From Leptodontidium sp. MPI-SDFR-AT-0119 (lineage: Eukaryota > Ascomycota > Leotiomycetes > Helotiales > Leptodontidiaceae): a DNA stretch of 64,000 nt. The stretch is taken from contig JAHLEZ010000018.1 in NCBI GenBank assembly GCA_020726505.1, positions 868,001 through 932,000 on the forward strand, read 5' to 3'. The notes beneath the pieces were generated by a model. That model worked only from the letters and a program-made list of their open reading frames with translations. It was not told the origin of the DNA and made no database searches. A program made the translations under genes and the position numbers. Positions 14,000 to 25,432 of the stretch are shown here, one piece after another. How positions within the stretch are numbered: position 1 is the first letter of the stretch; each line of letters opens with the position of its first letter.

Positions 14000-15068
14000 T
14001 TCTAATGCGGTACGGAAAGAAAGACATTGCTTTGCTCTAGAGCTCCGATATTTGAGAGCCTGCACTCGGGCAATGGACGGATGGGATCGATCGATTTGGG
14101 TTGTACTCGTACATTCCTCCTCTACTTTTCACGGCCTTAGGTGCATACATGCGTGTTCGCATCAGATGAGATTTCACCTCTTCTTCCTCGATTCTTTTTC
14201 CCGTACTTCGATTCATGCATGGCGAGGTTCAGTTGGTTGGCTGGCGTTTCACTGGTCTGCGAGCGAGTTTGGAGCTGGTTTTTTTCCAGAGTGAATATGG
14301 CGAGACAGGATGGATGGATGGATGGATGGATGGATGGCTTTGGTATGCACTGCTCAAGCCTGCTTTTGATCTGGTTTGGTGCAATGAGGCGCTGGCTGGG
14401 TGAGAATGAGGGATGGATGGGTGGTTGGTGAGGATGCCATACTTCGAGCGATTGAGCTTACTCTGTTTGTAAAGTATGTAGGTAATGATTAATGGCGTTG
14501 TATGATGAGAGTTTTTCCCTTTTTTTCCCTTTTTTTTTGGATTTAATGTGATGCGATATACTGGAAGAGGGGGTGATATTTCTCGTTATGGTGCCATGAC
14601 TTGACTTTTGGAGGGAGTGAGAAGGTGAGAAATGTGGCGTGATGCAAAGATCTGAAGACAACAACAAACCTACATTGCCAAATATATCGTCCCATCACCG
14701 AAACCAAAATATTCCCCCTCCCCCCCAAAAAGGACTAACATAGCTATACCCAACCCCTTCATATTCCTTCCACACTTTATACTCTCAACACAATTCCAGC
14801 CAGGCCAAGTCAACATCCTCAGCCTCGTTTACCCCTCCCACGAGGCTGAAGCTCGCTTAACAAAAACTAGGGTTGCTAGCGCACTTCCCGGCCGTTTGAC
14901 TCTAAAGTGACTCCCCCCACCTCAACTCTCTCGCTCGAGGGATAGCTTCATAAACAACACCTCATCACAACCTCGACCTCCTTCTTCTGCCAACGAAGAG
15001 GAAGAAACGTCGTACAGTCAATTGAATTGAAGGAGACCAAACCAAGTACAAAGCTCCACCCCACCAAC
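14000..15068. other. Intergenic region with a GGAT microsatellite
   Basis: KOG1 3' flank and the promoter of aspartyl-tRNA synthetase. No gene seen. The 5' leader side is CT-rich, typical of fungal housekeeping promoters. Confidence 0.5.
14308..14337. repeat. (GGAT)n microsatellite
   Basis: About seven consecutive GGAT units in the KOG1 3' flank, with further scattered GGATGG words to about 14425. Simple slippage repeat. Confidence 0.9.
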
Positions 15069-16992
15069 ATGGCCGAACAACCCAAAGACACCCCCGCGGT
15101 GCCCACCGACCCCTCCCTCGCACCCTCAGGAGCATCAAGCTCAGCACCTCCCGCCGCCGCCGCCGAAGGAGGAACCGCAGAAGTCTCCAAAAAAGGCGCC
15201 AAAAAAGCCGAAGCCAAAGCCAAAAAGGAAGCCGAAAAAGCACGCAAAGCAGCCGAGCGCGAAGCCCTCGCCGCCTCCACATCCGCCAACACCTCCATCG
15301 ACCTCGCAAAAGACAACTACGGCGACATCTCGCACACAACCAAGATCCCCTCCTCGATCGTCCACTTGCGCGACCTGGCCGACGAACACGTAGGCCAGAC
15401 CGTCAAGGTCCGGGCCTGGATCCAGAACGCGCGCATGCAGGGTGCGAAGATGGCGTTTGTGGAGTTGAGGGAGGAGGGGAGCTGGACTGTTCAGGGTGTG
15501 GTTTCTGCGAGTCCTGAGGGGGCGCCGGTTAGTAGGCAGATGGTTAAGTGGATTGGGGGCTTGAAGTTGGAGAGTTTTGTGGTTGTCGAGGCGAGTGTGC
15601 AGAGGCCTGTTGAGCCGGTTAAGAGTTGTAGGGTTGCTGGGTTCGAGTTGCATCTCACGAGGGTTTATCTTGTTGCTGCGGCGCCGGAGATGTTAGGTCT
15701 GGGATTGGGCGCTGCGAGTAGAGCTGTGGGGAGGTTGGATGAGGAGGAGGTTGTGGAGGAGAAGGTTGAGGGTATGTCTTTTCTCCGTCTTCTTCTTCTT
15801 TACTGGATTTCTGGATTTTGTGAGGGTGGTTAGATAGGAGGTTGGTGCTAACAGACACACAACCAGGTCTATCGATCAACGAATCAACACCTCTAGCCAG
15901 TCTAGCAACCCATCTCAACAACCCAGCCATGCACAAGCGCGCTCCTGTCAGCCAAGCTATCGCCGATATCCGCATCGCAGTCGAAGATCTCTTTTGTGAA
16001 TACCTGAAGCAGAACCGCTTCAAGAAGTTCCATCCTCCGTCGCTCATCGGTGCCGCTTCAGAGGGAGGAGCCAATGTCTTTAGGATGCCGTATTTCGAGA
16101 AGGAGGCGTATCTAGCTCAGTCCCCTCAATTCTATAAGCAGTTTGAGATTGCAGGTGGTAGGAAGAGAGTTTACTGCGTCGGGCCGGTTTTCAGAGCTGA
16201 GAACTCGAATACGCCTAGACATATGACTGAGGTAAGCTTGTTCTCTTATTCCTCTCCCTTTAATTTCAGTTGAAGAGGATGGAAGATGAAAGAGTGCCGT
16301 ACTAACAACCACAGTTCATCGGTCTCGATCTAGAAATGGAAATCGAAGAACACTACCACGAAGTCCTCCACATGCTCGAAGGCGTCCTCCTCTACATCTT
16401 CAAAGGTCTGAGCACCGACTACCGCGAAGAAATCGAACTCGTCCGCACCGTCTACCCATCAGAAGAATTCCTCCTCCCGGCCCCAGGCAAAGAAGTGCGC
16501 CTCACATTCGCCGAAGGCCAAGCGCTCCTCCGTTCCGAAGGCCCTCCCGAATTCGCCAACGTCTCCGACACAGAAGACATGTCTACCCCTCAAGAGAAAG
16601 CCCTCGGCGCTCTCGTCCGCAAGAAATTCAACACTGACTTCTACGTCCTGGATAAATTCCCCATCGACGCCCGCCCCTTCTACGCCATGCCTGATCCAGA
16701 AAACCCCGCTGTCACGAACGCGTACGATTTCATGATGCGTGGACAGGAGATCCTTTCTGGTGGCCAACGATTGCATCTCCCGCATGAGCTGGAGAAGACG
16801 ATCCGTGCGAAGGGTCTTGATCCTAATCAGCCTGGTATTAAGGAGTATGTCGATGTCTTTAGGAGTGTGGGTGTCCCCCCGCATGGAGGTGGTGGTATTG
16901 GTCTTGATAGAGTGGTGGCGTGGTATTTGAATTTGCCGAGTGTGCATTTGGTTTGTGATTATCCGAGGACCCCGAAGAGGTTGAGTCCTTAG
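15069..16992 (+). CDS. DPS1: Cytosolic aspartyl-tRNA synthetase
   Basis: Class IIb synthetase that charges tRNA-Asp with aspartate in the cytosol. Exons 15069-15771, 15867-16231 and 16315-16992 give about 581 residues. The N-terminus is a Lys/Ala/Glu-rich helix (KKGAKKAEAKAKKEAEKARK), the tRNA-binding extension of eukaryotic AspRS. It is followed by the OB-fold anticodon-binding domain (VKVRAWIQNARMQGAKMAFV) and the class II catalytic core. Motif 2 is GPVFRAENSNTPRHMTEF, spliced between exons 2 and 3, and motif 3 is GGGGIGLDRVVAWYL near the C-terminus. YDFMMRGQEILSGGQRLH is the AspRS signature. The terminal DYPRTPKRLSP matches the usual end of the family. Intron 2 carries a GTACTAAC branch site. 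Exon 2 has two in-frame acceptors 12 bp apart (15855 or 15867). Length and motifs are complete. Confidence 0.96.
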
Positions 16993-18894
16993 ATTTGGGT
17001 TGGGATGGGTTGTGGATGGGAGTGGAGTGGAGTGTGGTGCTTGAGGGGATGGGGGGGATGAGAGGATGATGATCATGCGTGGACGATATGATGATGGAAA
17101 AGGAGAACGCGAGATGGATGGAAGGAATGCCTTGTCTGAGATTGATGTGCTATGCAGAACTACGAAACGAAAACAAAAAAGTGTGATAGATGAATAGAAG
17201 ATAGTTTTTCCCAGTACCTTTCCTTATCTCCTACCTGTGAAAAAAAAAAAATTTTCATACTTATCCTGATTCCCCCTTGCCCCTTTCGTCTTGTGTTTTT
17301 TTGTTTGTTGATCGACTAATTGAGATTCTATAATGAGTGAGTATTCTCTTTTTGCCCATCTAATTTTGAAAGTGTGGAGATTGATAGATGGATTGATGGG
17401 TGTTTGCTTGTTTGCTTGTTTGCTTGTTTTTGGAACGGGATGGTATGGGATGATTTCTTTGTATGTTGGGGGCGGGGTGGGGGAGGGGAGGTTCTGAATT
17501 GATATTAAAATCTGGCATTCTAGGCGGCACTTGGGAGTGGGCTGGGCTGGGCTCAGCTTTTTCTTTGGAGTGTTTGTGAGAGAGAGAGAAAGGAGATAGA
17601 CGGGTCGGGTCTGGTTTGGTTTGGTTTGGTCGAGAGGAGAGGAGAGGAGTCCCGATGGGGAAGAGAAAGAGACAAGGGAAGAGGAATGAATGGAAAGAAG
17701 TCTGCGATATTATAGCCATACTTAACTAGCTGTAGGTATATTTGGAAGGAAGAGTGTTATGGCTGATTATTAGTAGATAGGTATGAGTATGTTACGACAG
17801 AGAAAAAGGACAGAAAAAAAAAACAGTACATCTATATTTCAAACATCTCCTAGAGTAAGGGACTTACAGTACTTCGCCAAAATTCAAAGCGTTCCTCATC
17901 TCGCATCGCATTCGAGCTCTTCTTAACTTATCCCGATACCGTATATTAATTCGGAAAGGGAAAGAAAGAAAAACATCCCATGTCGTTTTGCCAAGCCAAG
18001 ACATCTGATCTCGAAACTCGCCAAGCAAACTCCTATTCCGCTTCGAGGACGTATCCCCGGATTCCTCCTCCGCCCCGAGCCCCATGACCCGGTGCATCAT
18101 GATTCGGTTCATGAATTTTGGTCGTGATTCCAATCTAATTGATGTTCAAGCTTAATTTGAATTGGTGGGTCGTTGTTTTCTCCGGGCTTGGGTCGGTTGG
18201 GTAATAATGAGTCTTGTGATGAGACTCTGTGAGGTGCTACTCCCTTTATTCAATGGACTGAGAAATGGGTCCTTCCTACTACATACAATGTTATCTGGCA
18301 AATCAATGAAAGCTCCTTTCCCTGGTAATGGACAGCCCCATTTTCAGTTCCATTGAATAAAGGGAGTAGTCCTGGGCGATGTTTCTTCACTTTAAGCGAG
18401 GAGGTCCCAGCAAAGGACTTACTCCGTATAGTGAAGTGGAGGTTTTTGGGTGCTTCAGGATCCGCTTTTCATGATCTGTAGAACTGGGGCAAGGGAGGAA
18501 TTTCGTTTTTGATAGAGTGCTGAATCTCCCGTTTCTGGGACTCGTTCCAGCAATGGAAACGGAAAAACGAGATGGAGTTGGTACAGTGCCCACTTATGTA
18601 ATTTTAGACTAATGGGGATGTCTCAATTAGAGCTATGGAAATATCCTTGGGCTTTGTGGAATGGGATGATCAACTGAGGGTCTAGTTGGGCCCTGGATTC
18701 CATATGGAGTTGTTTGTTTGGTGGGATATATATGTACAAAGGGAGACGATCTCCCTCTTTTCACCTCTTCCCTTCCTCCCTCTTTACCACGCTCTCTTTT
18801 GGGGTCTTCCATTCATTCATTCGTTTAAAAGTCCTGCTTGCTTTCCTCTTTGAAGCAACTCACATTCATTTTCGTTCTTAAATCTCTCTTCGCA
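16993..18894. other. Intergenic region
   Basis: About 1.9 kb with no supportable gene. It contains homopurine runs, a (TTTGCTTG)n stretch near 17402-17430, a GGTTT/GAGAG tract near 17610-17650, and the MITE at 18240-18366. The last 150 bases, with a TATATA-like element near 18727 and CT-rich DNA, look like the promoter of the downstream secreted protein. Confidence 0.5.
18240..18366. mobile_element. MITE, Stowaway/mariner-like, with TA target-site duplication
   Basis: Terminal inverted repeats start CTCCCTTTATTCAATGG at 18240 and end with the exact complement at 18366. They are identical for 17 bases, and similarity continues to about 33 bases with single-base gaps. The element is flanked on both sides by TA (18238-18239 and 18367-18368), the target duplication of Tc1/mariner elements. 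CTCCCT is the common terminus of Stowaway-type MITEs. At 127 bp it is non-autonomous and has no open frame. Confidence 0.82.
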
Positions 18895-20216
18895 ATGAAG
18901 TTCCTCAGTACTTCAACTACTCTTTTGGCAGCAGGCCTGCTGAACCTCCAGCTCGCCTCTGCCTCCGATTCCCGCGACGAATCTGGCGATGTCTGGAAGA
19001 CGCTCCTTCAATCTTCTACGGTGGAAAAACGACAGAGTACTTGGTCACCTCCTGCGAATCTTGTGAAGCCTCTACAGGAAGTGTGGGATCATGAGGTCAA
19101 GACGTATAATAATGGCCAGTGGAATGCGTTCAAGAATTATGGTTATGATATCTTGATGGCTTCGAATGGGTATGTAATTGACATTCTATGAAGGGGGAAA
19201 GGGAAGAGATGGGATGGAGGTGTGTCTGTTATAACTCAAAACACTGACACGATTCGAATTCGTATAGAACCCTCAACTTCTGCGTCCGCTGGGATTCTAA
19301 AGCGACACTCACCGCCGCCCAACGCGCAGGCATCGTTTCTTCCCTTCAAAAGAACGTCCCCAAATGGACAGACAACCTAACCGGCTTCATGAACTGGCCA
19401 TTCTCCAGCATCCCAGTCAAAGTCACCGGCTGGGCAACCACCACACCATCTCTCCTCCCTTCTCTCTCCGCATCAGAGAAACTCCACACCACCGTCGATT
19501 CCGAAGGCATCGCAGAGTGTGATCCCCGATGCGGGCGCTTCTACCACCAAGACGGCAACTACGGATCCTGTCCAGGCGGAGCAGAAGCTCGCTACGACAT
19601 GTCACTCTGGCTAACCAGCGGTATGGAAGGCGGCGCAGGAGGCGATTGGGGCCAGCGAGTCGGCAGCGAGTATTTCCTCGGCGCTTTGGACAACCCCCAC
19701 ATCTGGCTCCACGAATTCGGCCACACCCTCGCCCTCGACGATTTCTACGACTGGACACCAACCGGAATCACGAACTTCATCATGTTGGCTGGCTCCTCGC
19801 TTACCGTCACTGATCTCGATATCTGGATGATGAGGGATTGGTGGAGGAATTTGGCGAGTAGGTATAACCTCCCTGCTGCCGCTGCTGCTGCAGCTCCTGT
19901 TGTTGCGAAACCTGTGGCGACGACTACGACTTCGAAGGCTGCTGTGGTCGCGAAACCTACTACTTCGTCGACGGTGAAGGGTGCGATGACTTCGAGTGTT
20001 AAACCTGCGACTACTCTGGTTCCTGTTGTTAAGACTTCGTCAACTGTTAAGTCCGTGGCTACTACGAAGGCTGCGGCTCCTGTAGTGGCGGCTCCTGCTG
20101 TAGGTACGGCGGCGAAGTATGCGCAGTGTGGTGGTGAAGGGTGGAAGGGATCTACGGTTTGTGTGGCTGGATCGAAATGTGTTGTGAATAATCAGTGGTA
20201 TTCGCAGTGCATCTAA
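18895..20216 (+). CDS. Secreted metzincin-like protein with C-terminal CBM1
   Basis: Two exons, 18895-19169 and 19268-20216 (98-bp intron), about 407 residues. A signal peptide (residues 1 to about 22, hydrophobic [14 protein letters not shown]) is followed by a propeptide ending in a Kex2-type Lys-Arg before QSTWSPP. The catalytic-like domain contains [11 protein letters not shown] (His240, Glu241, His244, with Asp250 at the third zinc-ligand position) and a downstream Met-turn-like FIMLAG, which points to a metzincin zinc peptidase of the HExxHxxGxxD type with Ala in place of the usual Gly. A Thr/Ala/Val/Lys-rich linker leads to a family 1 cellulose-binding module (QCGGEGWKG ... NNQWYSQC) at residues about 374-407. 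The protein is therefore exported and probably binds plant cell wall or fungal glucan. Peptidase activity is inferred from the motif only. The substrate is unknown. Confidence 0.85.
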
Positions 20217-20592
20217 GAAGAGCTATTGACCGACGTTTGAAGCTTCGGGTTGAGGTGAAAAAGAGGATTGGGAAGGGATGTGGTGGCGAGAGGGAGAGTG
20301 TATTCTTGTAGATATCTTGGGCATTTTGCTGTATATTCTGAGCAGGTAGAACCTGTTGGGCATTTTGTGGCTCATACGTACATTCAACTTCCGGCATTTC
20401 CAGAAATTTACTTGCTGTCCATCTTCACCGTTAGCCAGATCAGCCCGGACTTGGCTTCCCTCCGTTCAGTATTGATAGCGACTGTATTTGCCGGCTTCGA
20501 GGGCGTATTGCAAGCATGGGGGTACACCATAGTTCTTGGTTGTGGCGAGTATCCTTCCACTGAGTTTGAGTTTCACCTCTTTTGGTGCTCGT
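20217..20592. other. Convergent intergenic region
   Basis: The 3' flanks of the CBM1 protein and of the HET gene. No gene or structure recognised. Confidence 0.5.
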
Positions 20593-22629
20593 TTAAGCGA
20601 GATGTATCTCTGTTGCTCTTTCCTCGAAATTCTCCGCTGCCTCGCCATCCATAATACCATGGATATAACATTTTCCCAGGCGTCGATACGTAGCAGGAGA
20701 TGATGCAGTTGCGTCACTGATCTTTCGTAACATCAGTGGCCAGTTACTGCCAGCTACGAGGTGGACTTCATCCCCCGATCGTGTCGCATTGGGTCTATTC
20801 CCAATGTATCCTTTTCGTGTGGTTAAGAATGACCGTAAATTGGTTGCGTAATGGAAAACAAGGAAGGCGTAAAATTCTGGCCCCGACATCTTGCTACTTG
20901 TAGCGGAAACAAGAAACTCACTTAGCCGACGCGTGCTTATTTTGCTCCAGAGGCTCCAAAAGGTCTGCTCATGTGCCTGGTCGGCGCGATTCCATTTATT
21001 GTCCTCCTTCAAGACGTGGTCCGAAATAAGGGTTCGCCACAATGCGTTACTCGTAGTCCCTCCCCCAGGGTACTTACTGGCTGGGAGTATGGCCTTCTCG
21101 CAAACTTGGACACTCTTCTTGATCGCCACATGATCTCCAGACGACTTTTTCCTGACTCAGCCCTACCATGGTTGCCATTTGCTTGACCGTGTCCATACAT
21201 GTGACGGAATTTATGTCTTCAAAATTACTGACTGCATCAATATTGTCGACTAGGGTACTCAAAACTCCTAATATCCCTTCTTCGATGGATTCCAAATCCA
21301 GCACCACCTTGGACGATCCAGATGTGTGGAAATTCGGATCTTGGAGAACTTTAAAAATCGTTGAGTTGCTGCTAGTTTCGTAAATATCAACCAACTCTGG
21401 CTTCCACTGCGGGACCGGCCACCATGATGGACAGCTGTATGCTCCCTCATAATCAACTCGATCCACCATACAAAGCATGTTGGATTTCATGTGATCCAAG
21501 AGTCACGTGAATGCCGAAGGCTCTAGAAGCCTTGATTTGTCAACACATGGAAAGCTCTCGAAGCTCTCCCTCATGTATATAAACCTACTCTCACTCTGCC
21601 TTTAGAAGAGTGAGGCATGCAAATAGTCAAAATGTGACAAAGCATACGTAAAGATCCACCGTCTATGGCATCCGCCTGGAGGACCTGCACTGACAGCCTA
21701 TTCAGAGTCGTGTTGCCATAATCAACCGCAATAGCAGACTGAAAAACAGGTGTCGTTAAAGCTCGTACAGCATACACTTTATCCAATTGGTTCTGACATA
21801 ACAATCTTTGCGTGTTATGCAAGGCCCAAAAACCATCAGAAGGCGAATATGCCGTAGTCGCTGTGGCGTTCAAATTCCATACAATGCGATTTCCAGCTTC
21901 GGATAGGAAGGCAAATAATCCGAGATTGCATGGCTCGCAAAGCTTGGCTATTTGCACCAAATGCTGATATCCTACATGCTGACATGCAGTCGTCCACACT
22001 TTGCGGTCGATTGTACTTCGACCACACCAGTACTCCGCGATTAGTGGCAGTATTGTCTCCTGGACCACCCAGATTCGGGACCAGTACGGTCTCTGCATCA
22101 TTGATGACAGGGATTTGAGCCACGATATGGGGTGTTCAATTGTATTCACACACTCAACGAGCGGGATTGTTTTGCTCAGGGCAATGTCTTCGATCATCGC
22201 AAAAGTTACCGCGCCATCCCCGTCAAGGTCTCCACCAAGCCAAGCGAGACATTTCGAGCACGATCGATAGATATCACCCATTATGCTCACTTGCACATTC
22301 TTTTCCGAGTCGTCTCGCTGATTGATACATATTGCGTCTGCCCATAAGATCCGGACTTCGGTCTCTAGTCGGAAGTATCGCAGTGCGGTTTCTAGGTTGG
22401 TCGTGACCTCGACTGAGACGCCGTCGAGACTAATTGGAGCAGTGATAGTTGGGTCGCCCCAGACGTATGATATCGCTTCATATTTTGGTTTCGTGGCAAG
22501 TGAAGCCGTGGATAGTGTCAAGATGACGGGTGCGGTGAGGCTGGCGTTTGGGTGGAGAGCGCTGAGTCGGATTTCCTGCGTGGTGGGGTCAAGAGGCGTA
22601 TAGATGTACTTGGACTGTGGAGAGGCCAT
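20593..22629 (-). CDS. HET-domain protein, interrupted by a 158-bp insert
   Basis: Heterokaryon-incompatibility (HET, het-6 type) protein; family members trigger cell death after non-self recognition between hyphae. The N-terminal HET domain is complete: YEAISYVWGDP, then WADAICINQRDDSEKNVQVS, CLAWLG, and YWSRIWVVQETIL. The C-terminus shows the usual ALWRTLISDH block, GYIG, and a terminal CYIHGIMDGEA. The N-terminal frame runs from 22629 and breaks at the insert at 21479-21636, which lies between two copies of a 9-bp repeat. If the insert and one repeat copy are skipped, 22629-21637 and 21469-21167 join in frame. A 94-bp intron (21166-21073) then leads to 21072-20593, for about 591 residues in all. 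With the insert present the first frame stops at 21571. The gene may be inactive, or the insert may be removed from RNA. Confidence 0.78.
21479..21636. mobile_element. 158-bp insertion flanked by 9-bp direct repeats
   Basis: The 9-bp word ACAAAGCAT lies directly at both edges (21470-21478 and 21637-21645), as expected of a target-site duplication. Removing the insert plus one copy (167 bp) restores the HET reading frame. No clear terminal inverted repeats are visible. Inside are short hairpins (CTCACTCT paired with AGAGTGAG, and a near-palindrome around 21519-21536). A 9-bp duplication is typical of Mutator-like elements, but the class is not proven. It could alternatively be a badly spliced intron. 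Confidence 0.6.
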
Positions 22630-23046
22630 GTTGTGTTCATTGTTAAGGATTGCTTGAATAGAGAATATGCAGTGTTATGTAGGAGAAAAGAAGGCAATGA
22701 TTGACGGATGTCGTGGTCGTGGAGCTGAAGGATCGTGCCATCCATAAGTGTATGCTCTTGGCATATGCAAGCCCTCGACACCCACGGCGAGGCTGACCAA
22801 TCATACAGTTGGAAGGGAACCTCGAGAATCCATTGGTATGTTTACTGTTTGAGCTAATAGTACGTGTTTGAATATTTTCTCCTCAGATATATATCTATAT
22901 GAGGAAGTTTACTGGGGAAGCTTCGCTTAGCACTCGCTTGAGAATAAAGGGGTATTTAGTTGGTAAACATAGATTTACGACTTGACTTGCATAGATCAGA
23001 ACCTAAATAGCTGCTCTCCTCGCAGAAGTTTCTACTTTCTAAATTA
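22630..23046. other. Intergenic region
   Basis: Promoter of the HET gene (both neighbours are on the minus strand) and 3' flank of the pseudokinase gene. No gene seen. Confidence 0.5.
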
Positions 23047-24963
23047 TCATACGGTGATCTCCAACATCTTCTGTAGCACATTCTCAATATACCGAACGCC
23101 TATCACAACTCCATCTTCATCCACAATCTCCTCGTCCTCCCCACCAACTCCGACGCCAAACCCAGAACCTCTGCCGTCTTTCTCGCCGCTACTCTCGCCT
23201 TCAATTTGGGTGTTCTGGTCGAGACATTGTAAACACAGAAGAACGATGTCTGTATACCGCTTCCCCATGCGGGAGGGTAGTTCGGTTTTGGCGAGAGCTT
23301 CGAGGTGGGTCTTCAACTGGGTAGGTGTGCCCAGTGGGGGTTTGACAGAATCAGGGTTTGTTGGTCCGAGCTCTGGGCTTGGTATCATGGAAGACGTCTC
23401 TGTACCGGGTGATGCAAAGGATGTCCAGAGGCCTATTTCTAGTAAGACGACGCCGAGGCTGTAGATGTCGTGTTGCATTTGGTAGTGCATTTCCGGTAGT
23501 GTTCCTTGGCGACTTGGATGACGATCTGTAAGAATATGTTAGTCAGTATGATTGTGATCTTGCACCGACTGCAACTCACACAGATTGTGGTCCCACAAAG
23601 CATCTCCAGCCAAGAACGTATTCCCATCCTCAATGCGGAATTTCTCAAATCCAGCAAGATACGGCGCACCGATGCTTGAATGCTCGTTTTCGAAAACGAC
23701 GATAGTCTCAGGACGAATGTTCTTGTGTACGAATTGTACAGTGTGTACGAACAGGACCGAACTAGCGAGTTTCTTGGCGAGCTCCAAACGCTCATCTAGA
23801 GGATAGACTTTCCCAGAGAGCAAGACAGCTCGAAGACTTTGCGGGTTTGATAGCTGAGCGGGGACTTCGAAGATGAACTTGAACACGGGAGGCCCGTATA
23901 TAGAGGGTGACTTAGGATTTGGGACAATACCGAGACGAGAGAGCAACTCATAGTTGTGTACTCGGATCACACCTCGACATTTCAAGAGACCGAATGTGGA
24001 GGGGTCCACTTCAGCTAAAATGCGAGCCAAGTTCCGCACTTCCTTCGTGGTACTGTTCACGTTCGCTGCTGGGTTTGAAACCATGGTGTCGATGAGCACC
24101 ATACTTTTCTCGTCGTCCAGTTGTGAGATTTCGACTGATGAATGCGGGATTGGCGTAGGAATCAAATCGATGTCGTCGGTTGATATCCAGACGGTACCTT
24201 GGTCTCGGACCTTCATGTCTTGACTTGCCCGTGCCGCATCGCGGATACCTTTTGCTGCGATGATGATGGGTATCTGCTCTCGCTTTGGCTTCTCCTCCTG
24301 TTGCTCCAACTCATCATCGATATTCTTGCTTGACATCTGCATGATCAATATCCACGTCGGGTCATACCTCGCTTGCCACTTCTCAATCTCTTGGACAATC
24401 TCCAGTAGCGCTTTCTTCTTGTACACATACTTCAATTTCGAGTTGACTCTCATACCCCCGAAATCCTTGACCACGGCCGTGATGTCCCGGTCGTCATGTT
24501 TCCATTTCAAGTTCTTGGGGTCGTTCTTAGCTCTTGCTTTCTCCTCTTCGCGTTTCTCGATCATGAGTTGTTCGACGATCAGGCTGGCTGTTTTGAGTTT
24601 GCCTTCTAGCTGCGATAGAACTTGTGATTGCATCGTTTGAAGTGCGTTTGAGAGTTGGCCAGCAGCTGCCACACGCTTGAGGATCCCGATTTGAGTCTCC
24701 ATTTTCAGCCAGTTGACTTCGATTGATACCAAGAGCCTGTGGGTTGTAAGCTGAGAGGTCTCTCGACCATGGGGAATATTTGTTTAAGCATACTCTACGG
24801 CTTCCTCTTCTGCGTGAAGGTAGCTTTTACATCGTTTGACGAACTTGTTTCCATATCTTAGTCCAAATCAGCAAGTATCGAACACCGAGCCTCGTCTTTC
24901 ATACTTTAAGCATTGGTCTGCAAATGCAACGACGGCCAAAGCAGCACCGAGAGTCTCGCCCAT
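23047..24963 (-). CDS. HeLo-like N-terminus plus pseudokinase (MLKL-like architecture)
   Basis: Four exons, 24963-24905, 24856-24794, 24736-23580 and 23525-23047, with introns of 48, 57 and 54 bp. All phases match, giving about 585 residues. The first 200 residues are helical and begin MGETLGAALAVVAFADQCLK, resembling fungal HeLo/HeLo-like four-helix cell-death domains. From about 260 to the end is a protein-kinase fold: the LELAKKLASSVLFVHTVQFVHKN helix and catalytic loop, and HDIYSLGVVLLEIGLW as subdomain IX. The catalytic residues are gone: HRD is replaced by HKN (about 378-380), the DFG position reads GFE (about 403-405), and no glycine loop or VAIK lysine is visible. I read it as a pseudokinase that senses or gates rather than phosphorylates. 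The gene is divergent from an intact kinase 470 bp away, inside a HET-rich island. Activity is inferred. The two tiny first exons rest on good splice signals and continuous phase. Confidence 0.82.
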
Positions 24964-25432
24964 CGTGAGATAATCGAGCCAAGAAACACTTAAAGTTCGC
25001 AAAATTTCGATACTATCTTATGCAAGACTCATTTCTGAACTTGTCATTGAACATTTCCCCCAATCCTTGTGGGCTCCTTTATGTTTTGACCTGACCACCA
25101 TTTGCACTGCCCGCCTGAGTTTCAGCCTACTCAAGTGATTGGCCCAGCGCATAAGTGCTGAAGATTCAGCCCCCAACTCACCGAGATAGGGATGGCGGGG
25201 TGTTCAGAACCCTGCTAACCTTACATATTCGAGGCTGAGATCTCGAATCCGAACGACTCGAACGTGAACAATCATGTTTTGGGAAGCTGCTGTTGAACCC
25301 CTTTCCTAAGATAGAGACGACATTTCCCACGAAAGATCGAGCGAAGTGATGAGCCCCGACTAGATGCCGGCTCGAATCGCTGCTTCCTAACTCATTTGAT
25401 GCGCAGGGCCACGAGGCTACGCCCCAGTCGCC
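24964..25432. promoter_or_regulatory. Shared divergent promoter, pseudokinase / kinase
   Basis: 469 bp between the start codons of the pseudokinase (24963, minus) and the active kinase (25433, plus). It must contain both promoters, so the two genes may be co-expressed. No specific operator was recognised. Confidence 0.45.
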
